From NCBI RefSeq assembly GCF_900107925.1, contig NZ_FNUJ01000002.1, positions 124,001-188,000 on the forward strand: DNA of 64,000 bases, given 5' to 3'. Below, piece by piece: positions 25,745 to 34,315 of the stretch. The translations under genes were made by a program, and so were the position numbers. The stretch comes from Amycolatopsis pretoriensis. GTDB taxonomy: Bacteria > Actinomycetota > Actinomycetes > Mycobacteriales > Pseudonocardiaceae. Each line of letters begins with the position of its first letter. Within the stretch, counting starts at the first letter, position 1. The notes below the pieces were generated by a model that saw only the letters and a program-made list of their open reading frames with translations, was not told the DNA's origin and ran no database searches.

Positions 25745-26809
25745 ATGGCCGACAAACTCGAGGAGTACCGCGGCAAGCGCGGCCAGGACCGCACTCCCGA
25801 ACCCTGGCCCGACGGCCCGCCGGAACCCGGGGGCGACGACCTCTTCGTCATCCAGGAACACCACGCTTCCCGGCTGCACTGGGACTTCCGCCTCGAACGC
25901 GACGGCGTGCTCGTGTCCTGGGCCGTCCCGCGCGGGCTGCCGCTCGCGCCCGGGGTGAACCGGCTCGCGGTGCACACCGAAGACCACCCCATGGAGTACC
26001 TCACCTTCGAAGGCGAGATCCCGGCCGGCGAATACGGCGGCGGCCGGATGACCGTGTGGGACACCGGGAAGTACGAAACCCTGCACTGGAACGACCACAA
26101 GGTCGAGGTCGTCTTCCACGGTGAGCGGGCGCGCGGCAAGTACCTCTTCCTCAACCGGCACAACGCCGACGACGACCGCGACTGGATGCTGCGGCGGCTC
26201 GATCCGGCCGAGCCCGGGCACGAAGACGCCCCCGAGTTCCTCGAACCGATGCTCGCCGTCCCGGGCGAGCTGCCGGCCGAGGACGACGACTGGGCCTACG
26301 AATTCGCCTGGGGTGGCCTGCGCACGATGCTGCTCGTCTCCGGCGGCCGCGTCACCGCGCACGACGACACCGGCGCCGACGTCACCGGCCGCTACCCGGA
26401 CCTCCACAAGCTGGGCGAAGAGCTCGGGTCGACGGAAGTGCTGCTGGACGGCGAAGTCGTCGTGATCAAGGACGGCAAGCCCCACGCCCAGGGCCTCGAG
26501 GAGCGCCGCCGGGCCGACGGCGCCGCGGCGAAGCGGCTCAAGGCACACTGCCCGGTGTTCTACTTCGCCTCCGACGTCCTGCACCTCGACGGCCGGCCGA
26601 CCCTGGACCTGCCCTACACCGAACGCCGCGAGCTGCTGGCGGACCTGCCCGTGACCGATCGCCACTGGCAGGTCCCCCGCTACTTCGCCGGCGGCGGCGA
26701 GGACGTCCTCGGCGCCAGCCGCCAGCACGGCCTGCCCGGTGTCGTCGCCAAGCGGGCCGCCGGCCCCTACCGGCCCGGAGCCGGCGACTGGGTGTTCGTC
26801 GGGAACTGA
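25745..26809 (+). CDS. LigD-type 3'-phosphoesterase fused to a catalytically dead ligase domain
   Basis: 354 residues. Residues 30-150 are the LigD phosphoesterase that trims 3' phosphates and ribonucleotides at breaks: His39/40, His45, Asp47, Arg49 (HASRLHWDFRL) and the EDHP motif at 79-82 are intact. Residues 165-354 align with the adenylating ligase domain, but motif I, normally E-x-K-x-DG-x-R, reads EFAWGGLR, with Ala at the catalytic Lys (residue 188) and Gly for Asp. DGEVVV and GVVAKR remain; the protein ends at motif V, without the OB fold. A role beside Ku in end cleaning, without ligation, is inferred. Confidence 0.85.
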   Translation: MADKLEEYRGKRGQDRTPEPWPDGPPEPGGDDLFVIQEHHASRLHWDFRLERDGVLVSWAVPRGLPLAPGVNRLAVHTEDHPMEYLTFEGEIPAGEYGGGRMTVWDTGKYETLHWNDHKVEVVFHGERARGKYLFLNRHNADDDRDWMLRRLDPAEPGHEDAPEFLEPMLAVPGELPAEDDDWAYEFAWGGLRTMLLVSGGRVTAHDDTGADVTGRYPDLHKLGEELGSTEVLLDGEVVVIKDGKPHAQGLEERRRADGAAAKRLKAHCPVFYFASDVLHLDGRPTLDLPYTERRELLADLPVTDRHWQVPRYFAGGGEDVLGASRQHGLPGVVAKRAAGPYRPGAGDWVFVGN

Positions 26810-26813
26810 AAGC

Positions 26814-28250
26814 TCAGTGCACCCGGGGCACGGCGGTCAGCCGCCCGCGGCGGGCACCCCGCAGCAGGAAGAACGCGACCAGCACGCCGGCCGCGCCGAT
26901 CCCGCCGCAGGCGTACATCCCCGCGTGGAACCCGGCGAGCGGGCCGGCTGCCGCGTTCGACGCGAGGACCGTCGACACGACCGCCACCCCGAGCGCGCCG
27001 CCCACCTGGAAGGCCGCCACGTTGATCCCCGAGGCGATGCCCGCGTCGGCCGGGGTGACGCCGGTCAGCGCCGCGGCCACCAGGGCGACCGGACCGATGC
27101 CCAGGCCCAGCCCGAACACGAGCAGCCCGGGCAGCACGGTCGTCAGGTAGCTGCCTTCCGGCGAGAGGCCGGTCAGCAGGACGCTGCCGACGGCCAGCAG
27201 CAGCAACGCCGTCACGGCGACCGGCCGGACGCCCCGGCGGGCCAGCGCGGCCTGGGCGGCGTACGCGCCGATGACCGACGCGATCGGCATCGCGGACTGG
27301 CTCAGCCCGAACACGATCGGCGTGTAGCCGAGGACGCCCAGCGAGTACTGCGAAAGCACGACCGACATGCCGAAGGCGAGCATCGCGACCAGCACCGTCA
27401 GCACGTTGCCGCCGAGCACGGTCGCCGAACGGAACAGCCGGGCGGGCAGCAGCGGGGCCGCCGACCGCCGCTCGACGACGATCGTCGCCGCGGTCAGCGC
27501 GAGGAAGACGACGGCGAGGCCGAGGGTGGAGAAGCTGGTCCAGCCTCGCTCGGGTGCCTCGACCAGCACGTACACCAGCAGGCCCAGGGCCACGGTGCTG
27601 AGGACCGCGCCCGCGACGTCGAAGGTGCGGTGCGCCGAGGCGTCCCGGCTCTCCCGCAGCAGCACCGGGCTCAGCACCAGCATCAGCACGGCGACCGGGA
27701 CGTTGACGTAGAAGAGGCTCTGCCAGCCGAACCAGTCGAGCAGCGCGCCGCCGAGCAGCAGGCCGATCGTGGCGCCCAGCGCGGCAATCCCCGACCAGAC
27801 GGCGAGCGCCCGGTTGCGCGCACGGCCCTCCGGGAACGTGTCGGTGAGGATCGCCAGCGCCGTCGGGGCCATCAGCGCCGCGGACACCCCGTGCAGCGCC
27901 CGGGCGGCGAGCAGCAGCGGACCGGCGGTGGCGAGCGCCGAAAGCAGCGACACCACCAGGAAGAGCGCGGTGCCGGCCATGAAGAGCCGGCGGCGGCCGA
28001 GCAGGTCCGCGGCCCGGCCGCCGAGCAGCAGCAGGCCGCCGAACGTCAGCAGGTTGCCCGAAAGGATCCACTGGGCCTCGACCGGGGAGAGCCCGAGGTC
28101 GGCCGCGATCACCGGCACGCCCATGATCACGCTCTGGGCGTCCAGGATCACCATGAAGTTGGCCGCGCAGAGCAGGACGAGCGCCGCCAGGCGGCGGGGG
28201 TCCGCCTGCCGGGCGACGGAGTCCGGCCGCGCCGATTCCGCGAGGGTCAT
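26814..28250 (-). CDS. MFS drug-efflux transporter (DHA2 type)
   Basis: 478 residues with about 14 hydrophobic helices. The GGRAADLLGRRRLF loop near residue 80 is the conserved MFS motif between helices 2 and 3. The helix 1 motif reads ILDAQSVIMGVP, differing from the common LDxTVVNVALP. It should expel small hydrophobic compounds in exchange for protons. It ends 4 bp from the convergent LigD-like gene. No regulator is adjacent. Confidence 0.88.
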   Translation of the reverse strand: MTLAESARPDSVARQADPRRLAALVLLCAANFMVILDAQSVIMGVPVIAADLGLSPVEAQWILSGNLLTFGGLLLLGGRAADLLGRRRLFMAGTALFLVVSLLSALATAGPLLLAARALHGVSAALMAPTALAILTDTFPEGRARNRALAVWSGIAALGATIGLLLGGALLDWFGWQSLFYVNVPVAVLMLVLSPVLLRESRDASAHRTFDVAGAVLSTVALGLLVYVLVEAPERGWTSFSTLGLAVVFLALTAATIVVERRSAAPLLPARLFRSATVLGGNVLTVLVAMLAFGMSVVLSQYSLGVLGYTPIVFGLSQSAMPIASVIGAYAAQAALARRGVRPVAVTALLLLAVGSVLLTGLSPEGSYLTTVLPGLLVFGLGLGIGPVALVAAALTGVTPADAGIASGINVAAFQVGGALGVAVVSTVLASNAAAGPLAGFHAGMYACGGIGAAGVLVAFFLLRGARRGRLTAVPRVH

Positions 28251-28303
28251 GCGATCGACCGTACGAACACCGGCGCGGTGGGCTCATCTCCCCCGCTGCG
28301 CGG

Positions 28304-28681
28304 TCAGTCGCCGCGGACCAGCACGACCACGCCCGCCACGACGACCACCGCGCCGGCGACCACGTTGCCGACGAGGGCGGCCGTCGACGGCTGTGTCTCC
28401 GCTGTGGAGCGCAGCAGCCACGGCGAAAGCGCCGCCCACGCGCCGAGCACCGGGACGACCCAGCCGAGGAACCGCAGGCGCCGCGTCGCGGTGCGGGCGA
28501 TCGCCAACGCGACCAGGACCAGGCCGACGACGGTGTTGCTCAACGCGAGCACGCCCGCCCCGCCGAAGCCGGTGACCCAGGGGGCGAGCACGAGGTAGAG
28601 ACCGGCGAGCAGGACGAAGCCCGCGGCGGCGCCGATGACGGCGGTCCGCTGCTTGCCGGCCGGGGTGCTGTGCGAAGTCAT
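28304..28681 (-). CDS. SPW-repeat membrane protein
   Basis: 125 residues with four hydrophobic helices and two SPW-type repeats (LAPWVTGF near 33 and LSPWLLR near 90), a pair found in many bacterial membrane proteins of unknown function. The ATG follows GGAGGTG. It is separated from the downstream secreted-protein gene by a hairpin terminator... transcription runs from here toward the MFS gene. Confidence 0.7.
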   Translation of the reverse strand: MTSHSTPAGKQRTAVIGAAAGFVLLAGLYLVLAPWVTGFGGAGVLALSNTVVGLVLVALAIARTATRRLRFLGWVVPVLGAWAALSPWLLRSTAETQPSTAALVGNVVAGAVVVVAGVVVLVRGD

Positions 28682-28730
28682 CTCCTCACCTCCACCCCGG
28701 AGAGGTACCCCGTGGTAGCGGCCGGTAACC

Positions 28731-28767
28731 GGGGCCTGCCCGCAGCCCTCGAAACGGGCAGGTCCCC
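28731..28767 (-). terminator. Hairpin terminator of the secreted-protein gene
   Basis: GGGGCCTGCCCG (28731-28742) pairs with the segment 28755-28767, with one bulged base, just after the small secreted protein gene. It is GC-rich and lacks a T-tract. It probably insulates the SPW gene that follows on the same strand. Confidence 0.5.
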
Positions 28768-28779
28768 GGCCGGGGAAAG

Positions 28780-29289
28780 TCAGCAGCCGCAGGTGTAGTA
28801 CGTGATGTCCCAGTGGTTGCCTTCGTCGCAGTAGAGGTTGCCGGAGCCGGCCTTCCACTGCGGGTAGCCGTCACCGCGCAGCCCGATGTAGCCGAAGCTG
28901 TTCTTGATGTAGGAGTCGATGCAGCTGTTGTGCGAGATGTCCACCTTGTAGCCGTTGTAGTGGCTGTAGGTGCCCGACGCGTGGCCGACCTCGGTCCCGC
29001 CGGTGATGTTGATCGCGCAGCCGCTGGCCCGCTTCAGCGTGATGACGCCGGTGACCGTGGTCTGGTTGATCTGCTCGTAGGACGTGCAGGTCGAGTTCGA
29101 CCGCGTGGTGCAGCCCCCGCTCGACGAGTGCGTCACGCCGGCGGCGGACAGCTGCAACGCCGCCTGCGCCTGGGTGAGCTTGGTGACCTCGACGCTCGCC
29201 GACGCGGTGCCGATGGTCGCGAAGACCACCGTCGCGGCCGAAGCGGTCAGTCCCACGGCCACGCGCGCCAGCATCCGTTGTCCCGGCAT
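28780..29289 (-). CDS. Small secreted LAS-like peptidase candidate
   Basis: 169 residues with a clear signal peptide (cleavage near ASA, residue 31) and eight cysteines in the mature part. Two motifs match the zinc site of LAS/M15-type peptidases (DD-peptidase fold): SHYNGYKVDI (H-x-x-G-x-x-x-D) and, near the C-terminus, EGNHWDI. That fold cleaves peptidoglycan stem peptides or other substrates; activity here is inferred. GAGGAGG precedes the ATG. The gene is less GC-biased than its neighbours. Confidence 0.6.
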   Translation of the reverse strand: MPGQRMLARVAVGLTASAATVVFATIGTASASVEVTKLTQAQAALQLSAAGVTHSSSGGCTTRSNSTCTSYEQINQTTVTGVITLKRASGCAINITGGTEVGHASGTYSHYNGYKVDISHNSCIDSYIKNSFGYIGLRGDGYPQWKAGSGNLYCDEGNHWDITYYTCGC

Positions 29290-29389
29290 GCCTTGCCTCC
29301 TCGGTACGACGATCCGAACGCCCGGCAGCCAAATCGGGAGGCCCATAACTTCGCCAAACGCCCGCGCCGCGGGACCGGCGGCGACGGCG

Positions 29390-32386
29390 TCAGGTGCTGA
29401 TCTTCGTCAAGACTTCACGAGTCCGGTCCCGGGCCGGGGATTCACTGGTGACGGCGGTCAGCTCCCGCAGCGCGCGCAGTTCCCACAGCGGGAACCCGAG
29501 CTCGCGGAAGAGACCGGCCGAGGTGTGCAGGAGCCGCGCGGCCTCCGCCGGCGCGCCCTCGTCCGCGTGGGTCCGGCCGAGGCTGAGCAGGGTGTAGCCG
29601 GCGCCGCGGCGGTCCCGCAGCTCGCGGAACACGCCCATCGCGACGCGCAGGTGCCACCGCGCGCCCGCCGGATCGCCCGCGCGGCGGCGTGCTTCGGCGA
29701 GGCAGCGGTGGGTGTAGGCGGCGGCGTGCCGGTGGCCGATCTGGTCGAACAGGGTGAGCGACCGCGTCAGGAAGCGTTCGCCGTCGCCGGGCTCGCCGGC
29801 CTCGGTGTGCAGGTCACCCAGGCTGCGCAGGACGTGCGCCTCCCAGTGCCGTTCGCGGGTGCGGACGGCGCCGCCGAGCGCGCCGGTGAGCAGGTCGGCG
29901 GCCCGGTCGTAGCCACCGTGGCGGCGCAGGACGTCGGCGTAGCGCTTGGCGGCCTGGTCGTGCCCGCGCCCGTCGTCGCACTCGCTCGCGAGCAGCATGC
30001 TGACTTCGAAGCTCTCGACCGCGCGCCGCACGTCCCCGACGTCCTCGGCCAGCGATCCCAGCTGCGCGGCCGCGGCCGCCTGCCCGTGGCGGTCGCCGCA
30101 CGCGCGCAGCAGGCCGAGGGCTTCGACCAGCTCGGCCTCGGCGGCCCGCGGGTCACCTCCATCGAGGTGGACGTCGGCGAGCGCGGCCAGCACCGCGCCG
30201 GTGCCCTGCGGGTCGTCGAGCTCCCGGAAGCGGGTCTCGGCCATGGCGAAGTAGTTGCGGGCCTGCCGGCCGTGGCCGTGCTGCCAGTGCACGGAGCCGA
30301 GGTTGTAGAGCTTCTCGGCTTCGGCGCGCGGGTCTCGCCGCCGGCGGGCGGCGGCGAGGCCGAGCACCGACACGGCCCGGGCGTTCCGGCCGAGCCACGG
30401 TGTGCCGGCCAGGGCGGTGCAGGCGTCGGCGAGCCGTCCGGTGAGGTCGTGCCAGCCGTGCGCCCCGGCGAGCCGCGCGGCCGCGGCGAGGTGGGCGGTT
30501 TCTTCGGCGGCCCAAGCCCCGGGATCGGCGGCGACCCGGCGGACGGCGGCGGGATCGGGTTTCGGGAGTTCGACCGGCGGGCGGCCCCGGGCGTGTTCGG
30601 CGAGGGCGAGGGTGACTTCGCAGGCGCGGCGGAGGGCGGCGGGGTCAGTTTCCGGGGTTTCGGTCAGGACGAGCCTGGTGAACGGCGGGACGGCCCAGCG
30701 TGGTGCTCTCCGGGAGACCGGCTCGAGCTGGTCGTAAGACTCTTCTTCGGCAACGGGTTCCGGTCCGGCCGGCTGCACCAAATGCGCTGCTGCCAGCGCT
30801 TCGAGCCGATCACGCGCGTCGTCCGCCGGACCGGCCACCATCGCCGCCGCGCACCAGTCCGGCACCGGGCCCTCGAACGCCGCCAGCGACCTCAGCAACG
30901 ACCGGTCCGCCGGCGGCCGCTCGCGCAGCGCGGAGGTCACCGCCGCCCGGACCGAAAGGTCGCCCGTGGCCAGCTCGTCGAGCCGGCGACGGTCGTCGGC
31001 CAAGCGGGCCGCCAGCTCGGCCACCCGCCGGCTCGGCCGGGCCGCGAGCTTCGCCCCCGCTATCCGGACCGCCAGCGCGAGCCCGGCGCAGCACTCGAGA
31101 ACCCGTTGCGCCGCCGAAGGTTCCGCGCGCAGGCGTGCCTCCCCCGCGATCGCCGCCAGCAACGCCCAGGCGTCCTCTGTGGACAGTTCGCCGACCGGGA
31201 CCGGCCGCGCCCCGCACAGGCCGGGCAGCTCGCGGCGCGTGGTCACCAGCGTCGCGCAGCCTGGCCCGCTCGGCAGCAGCGCCCGCACCTGCGCCTCCGT
31301 CGTGACGTCCTCCAGCAGCACCAGCAGCCGGCGGTCCGCGGTGTAGCCGCGCCACAGCCCGGTCAGGCCGGCGCGGTCGGCCAGCTCGGCCGGCGTCGCG
31401 CCGAGCTGGCGCAGGAACCCGGTGAGGACGGTCGCCGGCTCGGCGCCCCGCAGCGACGCCGTCAGCTGGCCGTCGGGGAAGCGGCGGCGCGCCCGCCAGG
31501 CCGCCTGCACGGCCAGCGCCGACTTCCCCGCCCCGGCGGGCCCGTGCAGCACGACCGGTCCGGGGCCGCGCAGCGCCCGGCCGACGTCGGCCAGCCCGGT
31601 CGCGCGGCCGGTGAAGTCGGGCACCGCCGGCGGGAGCTGGGCCGGCGGCCCCGGGGTCGTCCACTCGGTGCCGGCGATCCGGCGGTACACCGCGACGAGG
31701 TCGTCACCGGGCCACACGCCCGCCTCTTCCCACAGCGCCCGCCGCGTCCGGCGGAGCACCTCCAACGCCGATTCGCGGTGGCCGACGACACCGAGCGCGG
31801 ACGCGAGCCGGGCGGCGAAGCGCTCGTCGGCGGGCCGGGCCGCGACCACCGGGTCGAGCCGCTCGACGACCGCGCGGCCGTCGCCGTCGGCGAGCTCCAG
31901 CTCGACCAGCTGCAGCAACGCCGCCGACCGCCGGTCCTCCAGCCACAGCTTGTGCGCCTCCAGCAGCGGCCCGCCGGCGACGTCGGCGAACGCGTCACCC
32001 CGCCAGCACGCCAGCGCCCGTTCGAGTGCGCGGCGGCGTTGCGCGCGGTCGTCGGCGCCCGCGGCGAGCAGCGTCAGGAAGTCGTCGGCGTCCAGCTCCC
32101 CCGGCTCGACGGACAGCGCGTAGCCCCGCGGCCCGGACCGCAGGCGCTGCCCGGCCTCGGCGGCCCCGAGGCCGGGCGAGAGCGTCTTGCGCAGCTTCGA
32201 CACGGTGACCTGCACGATGGCCGCGGCGCTCGGCGGCGCGCCGTCCGGCCACAGCTCGTCGACCAGCGTGTCGCGGCCGACGAACTGGCCGGCGCGCGCG
32301 AGCAGCACGGCGAGCAGCCGCCGCGGCTGGGCCGCCGACGGCAGCCCGACGGTGGCGGTCATCGGACCGAGGACCTCGAACCGCAC
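29390..32386 (-). CDS. SARP-type regulator with NB-ARC ATPase and TPR repeats (AfsR-like)
   Basis: 998 residues. Residues 1-92 are an OmpR-type winged helix, 93-240 a BTAD helical domain, about 260-520 an NB-ARC/STAND ATPase (Walker A GPAGAGKSA near 275, Walker B LLVLLEDV), then a helical region and TPR repeats from about 650 to the end. Large SARPs of this plan, such as AfsR, activate secondary metabolism after nucleotide-driven assembly. The start is GTG. No biosynthetic cluster is attached, so the targets are probably elsewhere. Confidence 0.9.
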   Translation of the reverse strand: MRFEVLGPMTATVGLPSAAQPRRLLAVLLARAGQFVGRDTLVDELWPDGAPPSAAAIVQVTVSKLRKTLSPGLGAAEAGQRLRSGPRGYALSVEPGELDADDFLTLLAAGADDRAQRRRALERALACWRGDAFADVAGGPLLEAHKLWLEDRRSAALLQLVELELADGDGRAVVERLDPVVAARPADERFAARLASALGVVGHRESALEVLRRTRRALWEEAGVWPGDDLVAVYRRIAGTEWTTPGPPAQLPPAVPDFTGRATGLADVGRALRGPGPVVLHGPAGAGKSALAVQAAWRARRRFPDGQLTASLRGAEPATVLTGFLRQLGATPAELADRAGLTGLWRGYTADRRLLVLLEDVTTEAQVRALLPSGPGCATLVTTRRELPGLCGARPVPVGELSTEDAWALLAAIAGEARLRAEPSAAQRVLECCAGLALAVRIAGAKLAARPSRRVAELAARLADDRRRLDELATGDLSVRAAVTSALRERPPADRSLLRSLAAFEGPVPDWCAAAMVAGPADDARDRLEALAAAHLVQPAGPEPVAEEESYDQLEPVSRRAPRWAVPPFTRLVLTETPETDPAALRRACEVTLALAEHARGRPPVELPKPDPAAVRRVAADPGAWAAEETAHLAAAARLAGAHGWHDLTGRLADACTALAGTPWLGRNARAVSVLGLAAARRRRDPRAEAEKLYNLGSVHWQHGHGRQARNYFAMAETRFRELDDPQGTGAVLAALADVHLDGGDPRAAEAELVEALGLLRACGDRHGQAAAAAQLGSLAEDVGDVRRAVESFEVSMLLASECDDGRGHDQAAKRYADVLRRHGGYDRAADLLTGALGGAVRTRERHWEAHVLRSLGDLHTEAGEPGDGERFLTRSLTLFDQIGHRHAAAYTHRCLAEARRRAGDPAGARWHLRVAMGVFRELRDRRGAGYTLLSLGRTHADEGAPAEAARLLHTSAGLFRELGFPLWELRALRELTAVTSESPARDRTREVLTKIST

Positions 32387-32487
32387 GGCTACACCCCACC
32401 CGCGAGATCACCTGATCGAGCGAGCTGAATCTAGCCGTCCGGGGCTGGGCTTTTCCCTCGATCACCCGGATGGCCGACGCCGTTGGT

Positions 32488-33192
32488 TCAGGCGTTTGCC
32501 AATAGTTTGCCCAGCAGCTCCGGGTGGTCGGCCAGCCCGGCCCGCAGCGTGTGCTCGCGCAGCGGCTTGAGGTCGCCGTAGGGCTGGTTCGCCCAGTCCA
32601 GGCGGCCCTGCGGCGGCTCGGGGTCGTACTCGATGACGAACTGGATGTTCGTCGCGACCTGCCGGCCGGCGAGCCGTTCCACGAGGTGCAGCGCGAGGTC
32701 GATGCCGGCCGAGACGCCGGCCGCGGTGATCACCCGGCCGTCTTCGACCCAGCGCTGCGCGACCGGCGTCGCGCCGAGGCCGGCCAGCAGGTCGCGGAAC
32801 ATCCAGTGCGTCGTCGCCCGCTTGCCTTCCAGGAGCCCGGCCGCGCCGAGGACCATCGAGCCGGTGCAGACCGACGTCACCAGCTCGGCACCGGCGGCCG
32901 CGGCGCGCAGCCAGGCGAGCAGGCGCTCGTCGGCCATCGCGCGCAGCGTCGGCACCGTGCCGCCGGGCACCAGCACCGCGTACGGCGACGGCACTTCGTC
33001 GAACGTGTGGCTCGGCGCGACGCTCAGCGGCGTGTCGGTGCCGACGGTGTCCTTCGTGGCACCCACGACGACGGTCCGGTAGCCGGGATCCAGCTGCGCC
33101 AGGGCGCTCAGCACCTGGAGCGGGCCCACCAGGTCCAGCGGTGTCAGGCCCGGGTAGACGACGAAGGCGAGGGTCTTCTGCTCAGCGGTCAT
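32488..33192 (-). CDS. DJ-1/PfpI-family enzyme, isonitrile hydratase-like
   Basis: 234 residues of the class I glutamine amidotransferase-like fold. The nucleophile elbow SVCTGSMVLGAAGLL near residue 107 holds the active-site Cys, and the following ATTHW segment and the C-terminal EYDPEPP motif match isonitrile hydratase (InhA) of Pseudomonas. It could hydrate an isocyanide to a formamide. It is divergent from a GlxA-type regulator built on the same fold, which probably controls it. Confidence 0.78.
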   Translation of the reverse strand: MTAEQKTLAFVVYPGLTPLDLVGPLQVLSALAQLDPGYRTVVVGATKDTVGTDTPLSVAPSHTFDEVPSPYAVLVPGGTVPTLRAMADERLLAWLRAAAAGAELVTSVCTGSMVLGAAGLLEGKRATTHWMFRDLLAGLGATPVAQRWVEDGRVITAAGVSAGIDLALHLVERLAGRQVATNIQFVIEYDPEPPQGRLDWANQPYGDLKPLREHTLRAGLADHPELLGKLLANA

Positions 33193-33278
33193 GGCCCTCA
33201 CCCTGGCGGGGTCCGCCGGCGCGCCGGACGCGGATGTCCGAAATCCTGCGAACCGCGTCCGAACGCCGGTCCGGCTGC

Positions 33279-33284
33279 TAGCGT
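33279..33284 (+). promoter_or_regulatory. -10 box of a leaderless regulator gene
   Basis: TAGCGT followed by six bases and the ATG at 33291, with no Shine-Dalgarno sequence. Same layout as at 4974 and 21280. Confidence 0.4.
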
Positions 33285-33290
33285 GCGATC

Positions 33291-34268
33291 ATGGCAGCTT
33301 CACCCAGACGGGTCACGATCGTCGGATTCCCCGACGTCGAGCTGCTGGACGTCGCCTGCCCGGCCGACGTCCTCGACGCCGCCAACCGCCACGGCGCCCG
33401 CCCGCCGTACGAGATCCGGCTCGCCACCATCGACGGCCAGGCCATCCGCACGTGCTCCGGGCTGGTCCTGCAGCCGCACCTGCGGCTCGACCAGGTGGCG
33501 CCCGACCTCGACACGCTGGTCGTCGCGGGCGGCTGGGGCAGCACGACGGCGGCGTCCGACGAGCGGGTGCTCGCCCACATCCGGCGGCTGGCCCAGACCA
33601 GCAGGCGGGTGGCGTCGGTCTGCACCGGCGCGGAGGTGCTCGCCGCGGCGGGCCTGCTCAACGGCCGCCGCGCGACGACCCACTGGCGCTGGGCGGCGAA
33701 GCTGGCCGACGCCTACCCCGCGGTCACGGTCGATCCGGTGCCGCTCTACATCCAGCACGGCAACGTCTACACCGCGGCCGGGGTGACCAGCGGGCTCGAC
33801 CTGACGATGGCGCTCGTCGAGGCCGATCACGGGCCGACGCTGGCCCGCGAGGTGGCCCGGTCGCTGGTGACGTACCTGCAGCGGCCCGGCAACCAGGCCC
33901 AGGTCAGCCTGTTCCTGGCCGGCCCGCCACCGGAGCACCGCGAGGTCCGCGACCTGACCGCGTACATCGCCGAGCACCTCGACGCCGACCTCGGCACCCC
34001 GGCGCTGGCCACCCGGGCGGGCCTGAGCACCCGCCAGCTGACCCGCCTCTTCGACGCGCACCTCGGCACGACGCCGGGCAAGTACGTCCGCACGGTCCGC
34101 ACCGAGCACGCGGCGCGGATGCTGTCGGGCACGGACCTCCCGCTGGCGACGATCGCCCGCCGCTGCGGCTTCGGCTCGACGGAGACGTTGCGCCAGGCCT
34201 TCCTCGACCACTTCGACACCCCGCCGTCGGCGTACCGGCGCGTCCACGTCCGCCAGGCCTACGGCTGA
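33291..34268 (+). CDS. GlxA-type regulator (DJ-1 domain plus AraC HTH)
   Basis: 325 residues: an N-terminal DJ-1/PfpI-like sensing domain (1-185) that keeps the Cys of SVCTGAEVLAAAGLL, and a C-terminal AraC double helix-turn-helix (residues 215-315, with LATRAGLSTRQLTRLFDAHLG and the second-helix segment IARRCGFGSTETLRQAF). It is divergent from the isonitrile hydratase-like gene across 98 bp and is probably its activator. Confidence 0.88.
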   Translation: MAASPRRVTIVGFPDVELLDVACPADVLDAANRHGARPPYEIRLATIDGQAIRTCSGLVLQPHLRLDQVAPDLDTLVVAGGWGSTTAASDERVLAHIRRLAQTSRRVASVCTGAEVLAAAGLLNGRRATTHWRWAAKLADAYPAVTVDPVPLYIQHGNVYTAAGVTSGLDLTMALVEADHGPTLAREVARSLVTYLQRPGNQAQVSLFLAGPPPEHREVRDLTAYIAEHLDADLGTPALATRAGLSTRQLTRLFDAHLGTTPGKYVRTVRTEHAARMLSGTDLPLATIARRCGFGSTETLRQAFLDHFDTPPSAYRRVHVRQAYG

Positions 34269-34315
34269 ACCGGCCCCTCGTCCGGGCCGCGCGAACCCGC
34301 TGTCAGGATGTGCGC

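Noticed and set aside
23699..26728. A 1009-codon open frame antisense to the ABC exporter and LigD-like genes
   Set aside because: Rich in Arg/His/Val/Gln runs without any domain; it mirrors well-supported genes on the other strand, and such frames are expected at this GC content.
29084..32428. A 1114-codon open frame antisense to the SARP regulator
   Set aside because: Low-complexity Gly/Arg/Ala translation and no motifs; the SARP-NB-ARC-TPR protein opposite is clear.
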